A DNA stretch of 64,000 nt, from the NCBI GenBank assembly GCA_934667125.1, contig CAKULF010000002.1, forward strand, positions 124,001-188,000, given 5' to 3'. Each line of letters starts with the position of its first letter. The first letter of the stretch is position 1. Below are positions 1 through 7,419 of this stretch, in pieces. This DNA is from an uncultured Candidatus Melainabacteria bacterium (GTDB taxonomy: Bacteria > Cyanobacteriota > Vampirovibrionia > Gastranaerophilales > Gastranaerophilaceae). Position numbers and translations under genes: made by a program. Under the pieces are notes generated by a model. It was not told where the DNA came from and ran no database searches. It saw only the letters and a list, made by a program, of their open reading frames with translations.

Positions 1-670
1 AAGCAACGGCATGAGAAAAATTATGCGGGTCTTGAACAAATATTTTATCCACGATTGCTCCCATAGTGTTTGCAATCAATACTTTTTTAGATAAACCGAT
101 AATAAATCTTTTAACCCCTAAATTAACTTTATCAAAATTAACTTCTCTATCATCAATCTGTTCAGCTACATCATGATATTTTACAATAGGACCTGCAATT
201 AATTGAGGAAACAAACAAATATATAATGCTAATTTATAAATATCTTTTTGAACCTTGCATTCTTCTCTATAAACATCAATAACATAAGATAATGCTTGGA
301 ATGTATAAAAAGAAATTCCAATCGGCATAACAATATCTAATGCAGAAATGTGAGAATGGAATAAGCTATTACAATTATCAATCAAGAAATTAAAGTATTT
401 AAAATAAATCAAAAATCCTAAATTAGCAAGAATTGTTAGTAATAAGAAAGTTTTTTTATGTGTTTTATATTTATCAATTGCAATTGCACCTAAAAAGTTC
501 AACAATATTGTTAATAACATTATTGCTAAATACTTTGGCTCTCCCCAAGCATAAAAGATAATGCTTGCAACTAAAAGTATCGGATTATGTAATTCTTTCC
601 TTGTTACCAAATATAACAAAAGTACGATTGGTAAGAAAAAATATATAAAGGTCATTGAACTAAATAACAT
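1..670 (-). CDS. MBOAT-family O-acyltransferase (AlgI/DltB-like), partial
   Basis: Reading right to left from an ATG at 668-670 (Shine-Dalgarno GGAG just before it) the frame stays open to the window edge, giving about 223 residues. The N-terminus is a string of hydrophobic segments with MBOAT-type signatures, including FYAWGEPKYL, MPIGISFYTFQALSY and PQLIAGPIVKY, as in AlgI/PatA/DltB membrane acyltransferases. The catalytic His region lies off the left edge. It is 9 nt downstream of the DHHW/AlgJ-like gene on the same strand, so the two probably form an O-acetylation pair in which this protein moves acetyl groups across the membrane. The polysaccharide acceptor is not identifiable. Confidence 0.88.
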   Translation of the reverse strand, partial: MLFSSMTFIYFFLPIVLLLYLVTRKELHNPILLVASIIFYAWGEPKYLAIMLLTILLNFLGAIAIDKYKTHKKTFLLLTILANLGFLIYFKYFNFLIDNCNSLFHSHISALDIVMPIGISFYTFQALSYVIDVYREECKVQKDIYKLALYICLFPQLIAGPIVKYHDVAEQIDDREVNFDKVNLGVKRFIIGLSKKVLIANTMGAIVDKIFVQDPHNFSHAVA

Positions 671-679
671 TTATTACTC

Positions 680-2401
680 CTAATTTTTGTACAAATCTTT
701 TAAAACATCTACATATCCAGTAGAAAGAACCAGTAATAAAATATCAGGTTTTTGTTCTTCTATAATTGGCTCATAACCACTTATATCCAGCCAAGCATTT
801 CGTTTCGGAAAATCAAGTCTGGAATTAAATCTGTATTTGTGAATTTCTTTAAAAGAAGTATTTAAAAAATATGATAATTTCTCACAAAAAGAGTTTCCTA
901 TCATAAGCACTTTATACTTGCCATTTGGATTTTTATGCAAATAATATGGCTGTTGTCCGGTTATAGTAATATTTGACAGTTTTTTATAGTCGTAATACTT
1001 ATATTTTGTTTTTAACAAATTTTCATCATGCAAATCTGCTCTTAGATAATTGAAACCCGCCATATATTCTCGACCACCGTCCCATCTTACCAAATTATTG
1101 TAAGTAATATTGAAATCTTTTTCTTTAGAAATTGGAACATCATTAAAATCTTGTTTTATCTGTTTTAATAACATTTTATATATTAAAAAGTTAGCTGGAT
1201 CTGTTAAATGATGGTCTGTTTTATAACAAACATATTCTTTATTTTTTAACTCTTCCAACTCTTGCATTGGATATATAATTTTATAGTTTAATTCTTGCTC
1301 AACTGTATCGACTAATTTCTTAGTTTTTTCAACTGTCTTTACAGATTTTACGTAATCATACTCTCGATATAAATATTCTTTTGTAGGGGCAATTACAATA
1401 TACAATTTTATATTATTTTGCTTGCAGTAAGATAACAACTTGCCAATATTTCTAGTGTACAATTGAAGTTCTGTATTTGTTAGAGGTGTGAAAGAATTAT
1501 TAACATCACCTTGGGATTGATTATAAAACATCCAACCTGATTTTTTATACATATAACCAAGCGGAACTTCTGCATAATCACTTGCAAGCATATATTTACA
1601 TTTTAGATAAATGGGTATGATTTTTTGTCTTAAATAAAATCTATCATTAAACCACTCATTAAAATTTTTCCCAAAATCGTAATTGATTTGCCCATCTTGA
1701 TTTATAAAAGGCTCATATTGAGCTAATCTTCGGTTTTCTTGTGTTGATATTTCATCTTTGTTGATATTGCTCATTGGAATAAACAAAAATACAAAAAATA
1801 TTGTTAAAAAGATTATTTCTATCCTTGATTTGTTTTTAACCGTTTTAAAATCTGCTACATAATTTGATACTTTATATGCAAATAGATAGCTTAAAATTAA
1901 AATTATTATAAATATTTTAAAATCAAATTTTACTGCGCTTCTTATTTTTAAAGTTTTATTATATTCCAAATTTACAACATTATTACTTGGATAAATTACA
2001 AGTTTATCATTTTTTATAACCAATTTTCCTGTTGAAGCAGAAAACTGCTTTAAATCATCAAGATTGTATTTGCCGTTTTTTAATGTAATGTTTGATATTT
2101 CAATTGGAGAATTGTTTTCCAAAGCAGCTATAACAAATTTTATACGTTTAGGATACTTTGACCTTTTTATATTAAAACTTGCGTGGGTATCATTATTCAA
2201 ATCTAAAACAATACTTTGAGATTTTATTTTTTGAAACTCATTATTATCTTTTTTATTTAGTTGAACCTCAATATTACACTGACCTTTGCCTTTTATATCA
2301 AAATCAACAGGCATTGGTCTAATTATTAGCCATAGTTTATTCGCTGCAATAATAGTAACTATTGTTATAATTATTGCAATTATTGTTCTTTTTCTTATCA
2401 A
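680..2401 (-). CDS. DHHW/AlgJ-like O-acetyltransferase-associated membrane protein
   Basis: 573 residues with a TTG start supported by GAGG six bases upstream. A TM segment lies at about residues 7-25 and two more at about 160-215 around a basic linker. The C-terminal half has the AlgJ/AlgX/DHHW layout: ENRRLAQYEPF, a DRFYLRQK segment, TDHHLTDPANF (DHHW-like motif) and GNSFCEKLSYF in the position of the GDSF nucleophile block of SGNH-type acetyltransferases. The family works with MBOAT partners in acetylating exported polysaccharides, and an MBOAT gene follows 9 nt downstream. The first 150 residues, outside the membrane, match nothing I recognise. Asn replaces Asp in the expected GDS (here GNS), a common variation. 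Function is by family and context. Confidence 0.8.
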   Translation of the reverse strand: MIRKRTIIAIIITIVTIIAANKLWLIIRPMPVDFDIKGKGQCNIEVQLNKKDNNEFQKIKSQSIVLDLNNDTHASFNIKRSKYPKRIKFVIAALENNSPIEISNITLKNGKYNLDDLKQFSASTGKLVIKNDKLVIYPSNNVVNLEYNKTLKIRSAVKFDFKIFIIILILSYLFAYKVSNYVADFKTVKNKSRIEIIFLTIFFVFLFIPMSNINKDEISTQENRRLAQYEPFINQDGQINYDFGKNFNEWFNDRFYLRQKIIPIYLKCKYMLASDYAEVPLGYMYKKSGWMFYNQSQGDVNNSFTPLTNTELQLYTRNIGKLLSYCKQNNIKLYIVIAPTKEYLYREYDYVKSVKTVEKTKKLVDTVEQELNYKIIYPMQELEELKNKEYVCYKTDHHLTDPANFLIYKMLLKQIKQDFNDVPISKEKDFNITYNNLVRWDGGREYMAGFNYLRADLHDENLLKTKYKYYDYKKLSNITITGQQPYYLHKNPNGKYKVLMIGNSFCEKLSYFLNTSFKEIHKYRFNSRLDFPKRNAWLDISGYEPIIEEQKPDILLLVLSTGYVDVLKDLYKN

Positions 2402-2428
2402 TTAAAACCTCTTAACATCCTATATAAA

Positions 2429-2456
2429 TAAAGAGAGTCAATGATGACTCTCTTTA
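2429..2456 (-). terminator. Intrinsic terminator after tRNA-Gly
   Basis: Perfect 12-bp inverted repeat (TAAAGAGAGTCA / TGACTCTCTTTA) with a four-base loop. It begins directly after the encoded CCA of the tRNA and is followed on the minus strand by TTTATATA. Confidence 0.85.
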
Positions 2457-2531
2457 TGGAGCGGGAGACGAGGCTCGAACTCGCGACATCTTCCTTGGCA
2501 AGGAAGCATTCTACCACTGAATTACTCCCGC
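2457..2531 (-). tRNA. tRNA-Gly (GCC)
   Basis: On the minus strand a full cloverleaf is visible. The acceptor stem GCGGGAG pairs with CTCCCGC over 7 bp, the D arm contains TTCAGTGGTAGAA, the anticodon loop reads CTTGCCAAG giving anticodon GCC, and the T arm has GTTCGAGCC. The discriminator U and an encoded CCA end the gene. Mature body is 2460-2531 (72 nt) plus CCA. Confidence 0.97.
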
Positions 2532-2688
2532 ATATTTAACTTGCTTTTTTATAATACAATATCAAAAAAAATAATCAAGTATATTTATCTATTTTTTGTA
2601 AACAAATATTAATTTTTTAAAAAATAAAATCGAACAATCATAAAAAAACCTCGTTATAAAATATGTAATCAAAAGGTTAGAGGTGAAT

Positions 2689-2955
2689 ATGAAAGCTCAA
2701 ATGTACTTATTTTTTTCAGCATTATTATTACTAGGAACAACTTGTAGCGCACAAAACGTGAACATTATTATTAACAACAACGCACAACAAGGCTATTCTT
2801 CAAATGTTATGTGCACAGTTGGGGGCGGAATTTGCGCTAATGGACGCCAAGTTTTAATGACTTCAGGAATGAGATATGTTTCAACACCATCAAGAGCCAT
2901 TTCAAGACGTGCCAAAGAAAAAGAAAGATTGAGCTACCTTGAATCTGTTAAATAA
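2689..2955 (+). CDS. Small exported protein, unknown
   Basis: 88 residues from ATG 2689, preceded by AGAGGTG; the GTG two codons earlier lies inside that Shine-Dalgarno and is less likely. The N-terminus MKAQMYLFFSALLLL... ending TTCSAQ is a signal peptide with cleavage likely after AQ. The mature part is rich in Asn/Ile and Gly (VNIIINNN, GGGICANG) and basic at the C-terminus. No family recognised. It sits 12 nt before another small exported protein and shares the downstream terminator, so the two are probably cotranscribed. The export call is firm; function is unknown. Confidence 0.7.
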   Translation: MKAQMYLFFSALLLLGTTCSAQNVNIIINNNAQQGYSSNVMCTVGGGICANGRQVLMTSGMRYVSTPSRAISRRAKEKERLSYLESVK

Positions 2956-2967
2956 GGAGATTGGATT

Positions 2968-3219
2968 ATGAAAAAGATGTTGATTTTAGGATTATTATCT
3001 CTATTTTTAGTTGTTCCAACTTATGCGCACAATAGACACAAAGATTGTTATTACGGCTATTCAAGAGGATGTAACAATTGTTATAGACCAGCTCCTCCAA
3101 GACACAACATGCGCCCAATGCCGCCAAGAATGAATCATAGCGGATTTTTCTATGATGGCTATAATGGAGGTTTTTGGAACAGAATGGGCAATAGAATAGG
3201 ATTTTATTTTAGTTTTTAA
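2968..3219 (+). CDS. Small exported His/Pro/Tyr-rich protein
   Basis: 83 residues; AAGGAG precedes the ATG. A clear signal peptide (MKKMLILGLLSLFLVVPTYA) is followed by a short mature chain rich in His, Cys, Pro, Arg, Tyr and Gly (HNRHKDCYYGYSRGCNNCY, then RPMPPRMNHSGF). The His/Cys content could bind metal, but no known motif is complete. Cotranscribed with the preceding exported protein and closed by a terminator 22 nt downstream. Unknown function. Confidence 0.68.
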   Translation: MKKMLILGLLSLFLVVPTYAHNRHKDCYYGYSRGCNNCYRPAPPRHNMRPMPPRMNHSGFFYDGYNGGFWNRMGNRIGFYFSF

Positions 3220-3241
3220 TTTTTTATACACGTCATAATAT

Positions 3242-3268
3242 AGCGAGATTTTATTCTCGCTTTTGTTT
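3242..3268 (+). terminator. Intrinsic terminator
   Basis: Stem AGCGAGA / TCTCGCT with a six-base loop followed by TTTTGTTTT. It closes the two small exported genes. A plausible alaS promoter (TTGTTT near 3264, TAAAAT 3285-3290) overlaps its tail. Confidence 0.8.
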
Positions 3269-3301
3269 TAAATATTTTTTTTGTGATAAAATCAAGGTAT
3301 T

Positions 3302-5956
3302 ATGATGAAAACAGTTGATGAAATAAGAGAAGGTTTTTTAAAGTTTTTTGAAGAAAAACACAATTCGACTCGTGTCGAAAGTTCAAGTTTGGTTCCCGAT
3401 AACCCGACTTTATTATTAACAAGCGCAGGCATGGTTCAATTTGTTCCATATTATTTAGGGCTTGAAGAACCGCCGTATAAACCTGCAAGAGCTTGTAGTT
3501 GTCAAAAATGCGCTCGTGCGGGCGGAAAAGACTCTGATATTGAAAATGTTGGAAGAACTCCTCGCCACCACACATTCTTTGAAATGTTGGGAAATTTTGC
3601 TTGGGGCGATTATTATAAAAAAGAAGTTATTCCTTGGGCTTGGGAATTTGTTACAAGCAAAGAATATTTAGGCTTAGATAAAAACCGCCTTTGGGTTACA
3701 ATTTTTGAGACTGATGACGAGGCTTATGAAATTTGGAAAAATTCAACAGACATCGACCCAAAAAGAATTATAAGAAAAGGTAAAAAAGATAATTTCTGGG
3801 GTCCCCCCGGTCCAACGGGTTCTTGCGGACCATGCAGCGAAATTCACTATGACCTTGGCGAACATTTAAAATGCTCACCCGATTGTGGCATAGACACTTG
3901 CGAATGCGACCGCTGGGTTGAAATTTGGAATATGGTATTTACAGAATTATTCCAAGACGAAGAAGGCAATCAAACACCTTTAGCAAAGAAAAATGTTGAT
4001 ACAGGAATGGGCTTAGAACGTATTGCAATGGTTTGCCAAGGCGTTGAAAGCACATTTGAAACAGACATTTTGAAACATATTATTGATAAAGTTTGCGAAA
4101 TTTCAGGCAAAAAATATAAAGAAAACGAAAAAACCGACATTTCGCTTAGAATTGTAACAGACCATGCTCGTTGCGTATCATTTATGATAGCAGATGGAAT
4201 TATGCCATCAAACGAAGGCAGGGGCTATGTTTTAAGAATGATTTTAAGACGTGCGCTTAGACACGGTTATCTTCTAGGATTAGATTTACCTTTCTTAAAA
4301 CCAATTATTGAAACGGTAATTGAAAAATATTCGGCTCAATATCCCGAATTGAAAAAGAATGAAGAAAAAATCTTATCCACAATTCAAAAAGAAGAAGAAA
4401 GATTTAAAGCAACGGTTGACAGGGGTTATCAGCTTATTGATGAAGAAATCAAAAGAGCAAACGAAACAAACAAAACAATCTCTGGCGAAATTGCTTTCAA
4501 ATTGTATGATACATACGGTTTTCCTTTTGAATTAACAAAAGAAATCGCTGAAGAAAAAAATATCAAAGTTGACGAAGATGGCTTTAAAAAGGCTATGCAA
4601 GAGCAAAAAGACAGAGCTCGTTCCGCTATGCAAAAAGTTACAATCACAGACGACCTTGCATATATCAAAAATCCTGCGACAGATTTTGTCGGATATGACG
4701 AAAACTCTTGCGAGGCCAAGATATTAGCTATTGTTGACGAAAACTGTAAAAACGTTGAAACCGCTCAAGATGGCGTATATGATATTATCTTAGATAAAAC
4801 TCCATTCTACGCTGAATGCGGCGGTCAAGTCGGCGATAGCGGCGTTTTAACTATCAACAATGAAGAACTTGAAGTTATTAAAACATTCAAAGTTCAAGAT
4901 ATCTTTGTTCATAGAACCATCATCAAAGATAATTCAATTAAAATTAATGACTCTTTAACAGCTAAAATTGATGTTTCAAAAAGAAAAGAAATCACAAAAC
5001 ATCACTCTTTAGCGCACTTATTACAAGCTGCACTTCAAAAAGTTCTTGGAAACGAAGTTCACCAAGCAGGTTCTTATGTTGAAGAAAACAAAGCCCGCTA
5101 CGATTTCACTTTTGAAAGAGCCTTAAAAACGGATGAAATCAAAAAGGTTCAAGATTTAATCAATCTTTGGATTAAAAAAGGCTACAAGCGCACAACGAAA
5201 GTTATGTCGTTGGATGAAGCCAATCAAACAGGCGCTATGGCTTTATTTGGCGAAAAATACGGCGATTTTGTTCGTGTTGTTTCTTTTGATTTAGATGACG
5301 AATGTATTTCAAAAGAACTTTGCGCAGGTTGCCATGTTGATAATTCGCTTGAGCTTAGAATGGCTAAAATCATCTCTGAAAGCGCTTCTTCGGCTGGTGT
5401 TAGAAGAATGGAAGTTGTTTGTTCAGATGCTTGTTTTGAATTATTAAACGAAAAATCTGATATTTTAGATAATTTATCTAAAACAAATAAACTGCCTGCA
5501 AACGAAATTCAAGATAAGATTGATAAATTAACAGAAGAAGTTAAGGGTTTATCAAGCAAATTAGGCGATATGGAAGCAGCGAACGCTAAAAACCAATTCA
5601 ATACGTTCATTTCAAGAGCAAAAGATGTTAATGGCGCTAAATTATTCATTTCAAAAATTGAAGAATTTAACCCGAACGCTATTAAATCAGGTATTGAATT
5701 ATTATCATCAAAACTTGGAAAATCAGTCATAGTGCTTTGTTCAATGAAAAAAGACGGAACAGTTTTTGTAGTTGCTAAAGTAGCAGATGAATTAACTAAA
5801 GCTGTTCAAGCAGGAAAATTGGTTGGACAAATAACTAAAGCGCTTGGTGGTAATGGCGGCGGAAAACCGCAAATGGCGCAAGGCATGGGCAAAACTCAAG
5901 AAGGAATTGATGAGATTTTGGCTAATGTTGAAAATGAGATAATTAGTTTATTATAA
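3302..5956 (+). CDS. alaS: Alanyl-tRNA synthetase
   Basis: 884 residues, full length for the family. It charges tRNA-Ala and edits mischarged Ser/Gly. The start MMKTVDEIREGFLKFFEEK matches the family N-terminus. The catalytic domain holds HHTFFEMLGNFAWGDYY and GPPGPTGSCGPCSEIH (about residue 165). The editing domain has HHSLAH (about 566-571) and a CxxxH zinc site reading CAGCH (C674, H678). Most bacterial enzymes read CGGTH here, so the intervening residues are unusual while the ligands remain. The C-Ala tail GGNGGGKPQMAQG is intact. AAGG lies a few bases before the first ATG; the second ATG is equally possible. Confidence 0.97.
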   Translation: MMKTVDEIREGFLKFFEEKHNSTRVESSSLVPDNPTLLLTSAGMVQFVPYYLGLEEPPYKPARACSCQKCARAGGKDSDIENVGRTPRHHTFFEMLGNFAWGDYYKKEVIPWAWEFVTSKEYLGLDKNRLWVTIFETDDEAYEIWKNSTDIDPKRIIRKGKKDNFWGPPGPTGSCGPCSEIHYDLGEHLKCSPDCGIDTCECDRWVEIWNMVFTELFQDEEGNQTPLAKKNVDTGMGLERIAMVCQGVESTFETDILKHIIDKVCEISGKKYKENEKTDISLRIVTDHARCVSFMIADGIMPSNEGRGYVLRMILRRALRHGYLLGLDLPFLKPIIETVIEKYSAQYPELKKNEEKILSTIQKEEERFKATVDRGYQLIDEEIKRANETNKTISGEIAFKLYDTYGFPFELTKEIAEEKNIKVDEDGFKKAMQEQKDRARSAMQKVTITDDLAYIKNPATDFVGYDENSCEAKILAIVDENCKNVETAQDGVYDIILDKTPFYAECGGQVGDSGVLTINNEELEVIKTFKVQDIFVHRTIIKDNSIKINDSLTAKIDVSKRKEITKHHSLAHLLQAALQKVLGNEVHQAGSYVEENKARYDFTFERALKTDEIKKVQDLINLWIKKGYKRTTKVMSLDEANQTGAMALFGEKYGDFVRVVSFDLDDECISKELCAGCHVDNSLELRMAKIISESASSAGVRRMEVVCSDACFELLNEKSDILDNLSKTNKLPANEIQDKIDKLTEEVKGLSSKLGDMEAANAKNQFNTFISRAKDVNGAKLFISKIEEFNPNAIKSGIELLSSKLGKSVIVLCSMKKDGTVFVVAKVADELTKAVQAGKLVGQITKALGGNGGGKPQMAQGMGKTQEGIDEILANVENEIISLL

Positions 5957-5979
5957 ATTATAAATAAATTATTATATAA

Positions 5980-6012
5980 AAATAGCCTAGAGGAATTTCC
6001 TTTAGGCTATTT
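5980..6012. terminator. Bidirectional terminator between alaS and the convergent gene
   Basis: AAATAGCCTA / TAGGCTATTT stem extended by AGAGG/CCTTT wobble pairing, flanked by A-rich and T-rich runs, so it can serve alaS (+) and the minus-strand gene ending at 6054. Confidence 0.82.
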
Positions 6013-6053
6013 ATTTTATTAGTTTAGTGTAATCTTATGTTATTGATTTCAAA

Positions 6054-6569
6054 TTAAGCATTAAGAGGATTTTGAGTTCTTAATTCTTTGTTAACTTGAA
6101 CTGTATCATCAAATTTTTGATCAGCTTTTCCGTTTGCTTTACCGTGGTCATAAAGTATTTTTAAGCCAACTAATGAAGATACTACTGACAAACCTGCAGC
6201 GACAGTTGCTGCAATTGGATGAGCTTTAGCATTTTCTAGAAGTGTACCATAGATAACTTCAATTCCAATTGAAGTAGCATTTGCAAACTTTTTAACAGAA
6301 TCTTTATTTAATAAATTATTAATTCCATTTTGAGCAAATTTTGGTAATTTTGATATTAAATCAACACCATCCATATGTGCTCCAAGAGCAGCGCCAGCGC
6401 CACCGAATACGGCTGAAGTTGCACCCCATTTAGCAGAAGTTTTTAAGAAATTTTTAAATTTTGTCACTTCTCTATTTGCGTAATCTTTAGCAGTTGCATC
6501 TCCGTTTGCAATGTTTTTAACAGCTTCAGCAGATTTTCCTGTAACTCCGGCAATTGTTGTAATACTCAT
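6054..6569 (-). CDS. Unknown Ala/Gly-rich protein with membrane-like helices
   Basis: 171 residues, preceded by AAGGAG. It has two Gly/Ala-rich hydrophobic stretches (around residues 47-66 with GATSAVFGGAGAALGAH, and 120-140 with AATVAAGLSVVSSLVGLKIL), suggesting membrane association or glycine-zipper helices. No signal peptide. The rest is amphipathic and Lys/Asn-rich, and no family is recognised. It is monocistronic, divergent from the XRE gene at 6777, whose candidate operators lie in the shared 207-nt spacer. Confidence 0.6.
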   Translation of the reverse strand: MSITTIAGVTGKSAEAVKNIANGDATAKDYANREVTKFKNFLKTSAKWGATSAVFGGAGAALGAHMDGVDLISKLPKFAQNGINNLLNKDSVKKFANATSIGIEVIYGTLLENAKAHPIAATVAAGLSVVSSLVGLKILYDHGKANGKADQKFDDTVQVNKELRTQNPLNA

Positions 6570-6657
6570 AATTTTTTTCTCCTTATATTGTTTAGTAAAC
6601 CTTTGTGTATTTATAAAAACATCCTTTTAATATAAATTGCTAAATATTTTGATGTTG

Positions 6658-6761
6658 TATATCAAAAATTTTTAAAATCTTGATATAGTGCTATGTTTAA
6701 GCTTAACAATTTGTAATATATTATGAAATCACACATCTAATTTTTTAAAAAAATTGATATA
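6658..6761. promoter_or_regulatory. Candidate operator repeats for the XRE regulator
   Basis: Three copies of the same octamer lie in the divergent spacer: TATATCAA at 6658-6665 (part of TTGTATATCAA, a near palindrome) and TTGATATA at 6680-6687 and 6754-6761. The last is 15 nt before the XRE start codon, consistent with autoregulation. Inference from position and repetition only. Confidence 0.4.
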
Positions 6762-6776
6762 GAACAAAGGTAAATT

Positions 6777-7097
6777 ATGAACGTTAAAAAACAACTTGGC
6801 GAAAAAATAAAAAGAATAAGAAAAAGTAAAAACATTACCCAAGAACAATTAGCGGAAATGATTGATATATCTTCAAGAAACCTATCAGGGATTGAATTAG
6901 GGAATTATTTTGTTAAAGCAGAAACTCTTGAAAAAATCCTTAAAGCGCTTGATGTGACGACAGAAGAACTGTTTTCAAACGACCACTTGAAAGAAAAAAG
7001 TGAGTTAATTAAAGAAATAAATATGTATTTAAAAAAATTTAGCCAAAGCAAAGTTGAATACATTTATAAAATGGTTAAATATTTGAATTTTGAATAA
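6777..7097 (+). CDS. XRE-family helix-turn-helix regulator
   Basis: 106 residues with AAAGG upstream. Residues 6-62 are a typical Cro/C1-type HTH: LGEKIKRIRKSKNITQEQLA, then SSRNLSGIELG and KILKALDVTTEELF. A Lys-rich helical tail of about 40 residues could dimerise. It likely binds the TTGATATA repeats upstream. The gene ends about 90 nt before the small hydrophobic peptide gene at 7188 and could regulate that module or the divergent gene. DNA binding is secure by family; targets are inference. Confidence 0.85.
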   Translation: MNVKKQLGEKIKRIRKSKNITQEQLAEMIDISSRNLSGIELGNYFVKAETLEKILKALDVTTEELFSNDHLKEKSELIKEINMYLKKFSQSKVEYIYKMVKYLNFE

Positions 7098-7111
7098 TTT
7101 GTTAATAGAAT
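7082..7111 (+). promoter_or_regulatory. Candidate promoter for the toxin mRNA
   Basis: TTGAAT (7082-7087), 18-nt spacer, TAGAAT (7106-7111). A start near 7118-7121 would put GGGTAGTAC at the mRNA 5' end. The -35 lies within the last codons of the XRE gene. Confidence 0.45.
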
Positions 7112-7129
7112 AGATATAAGGGTAGTACA

Positions 7130-7181
7130 AACCCACCACTAGCACAGACAATTTACTAAGAGTTGGCTAGAAAGGAGGGTT
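7130..7181 (+). promoter_or_regulatory. 5' UTR hairpin sequestering the toxin Shine-Dalgarno
   Basis: AACCC (7130-7134) can pair with GGGTT (7177-7181) and CTAGC (7139-7143) with GCTAG (7166-7170). The AAAGGAGGG Shine-Dalgarno (7171-7179) is therefore held in the basal stem and internal loop. Toxin mRNAs of type I systems commonly carry such inhibitory leaders. Confidence 0.5.
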
Positions 7182-7187
7182 ACAACT

Positions 7188-7262
7188 GTGAAAATACTGA
7201 TAGCAAAAATCGCTATTAGGACAATAATAGCGATTTTAGAAATTTTATCATTATTTTTATAG
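7188..7262 (+). CDS. 24-residue hydrophobic peptide, candidate type I toxin
   Basis: GTG start eight bases after a near-perfect AAAGGAGGG Shine-Dalgarno. The peptide (MKILIAKIAIRTII... ending LSLFL) is one hydrophobic helix with scattered Lys/Arg and one Glu, like the membrane-acting toxins TisB, Ibs or Fst in size and character, though not recognisably homologous. Its coding sequence contains a perfect 13-bp inverted repeat that on the opposite strand forms a terminator for an antisense RNA. Too short for ordinary gene finders. The coding call rests on the Shine-Dalgarno, the structured leader and the opposing promoter. Confidence 0.62.
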   Translation: MKILIAKIAIRTIIAILEILSLFL

Positions 7263-7312
7263 GGTACTAAGTGAAGCCTCAGAGAACTTGCTCTTCTTTG
7301 GGGCTTCCCCCT
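7204..7312 (-). ncRNA. Candidate antisense antitoxin RNA
   Basis: Minus-strand promoter TTGCAA (7343-7348), 16-nt spacer, TATAAT (7321-7326), giving a start near 7311-7314. The predicted RNA begins with a hairpin (arms 7302-7307 / 7273-7278, GAAGCC/GGCTTC) and runs through the toxin 3' UTR and coding region. It ends at a perfect 13-bp stem with six-base loop (arms 7225-7237 and 7206-7218) followed by five U. Length about 110 nt, as for RatA- or SR-type antitoxins. Promoter and terminator are read directly from sequence; the antitoxin role is inference. Confidence 0.6.
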
Positions 7313-7359
7313 ATACTTATATTATATACCACTTTTTTTGTTTTGCAATCATGAAGTCA

Positions 7360-7391
7360 AAAGCGCCCATTAACTTAATAATGAGCGCTTT
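7360..7391. terminator. Bidirectional terminator
   Basis: AAAGCGC / GCGCTTT with an inner CATTA/TAATG stem and a single mismatch. It can end the toxin mRNA (+) and the SLH-protein mRNA (-, tail TTTTG). Confidence 0.72.
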
Positions 7392-7419
7392 AATTATATT
7401 AATTATTTTTTAGTTCAAA

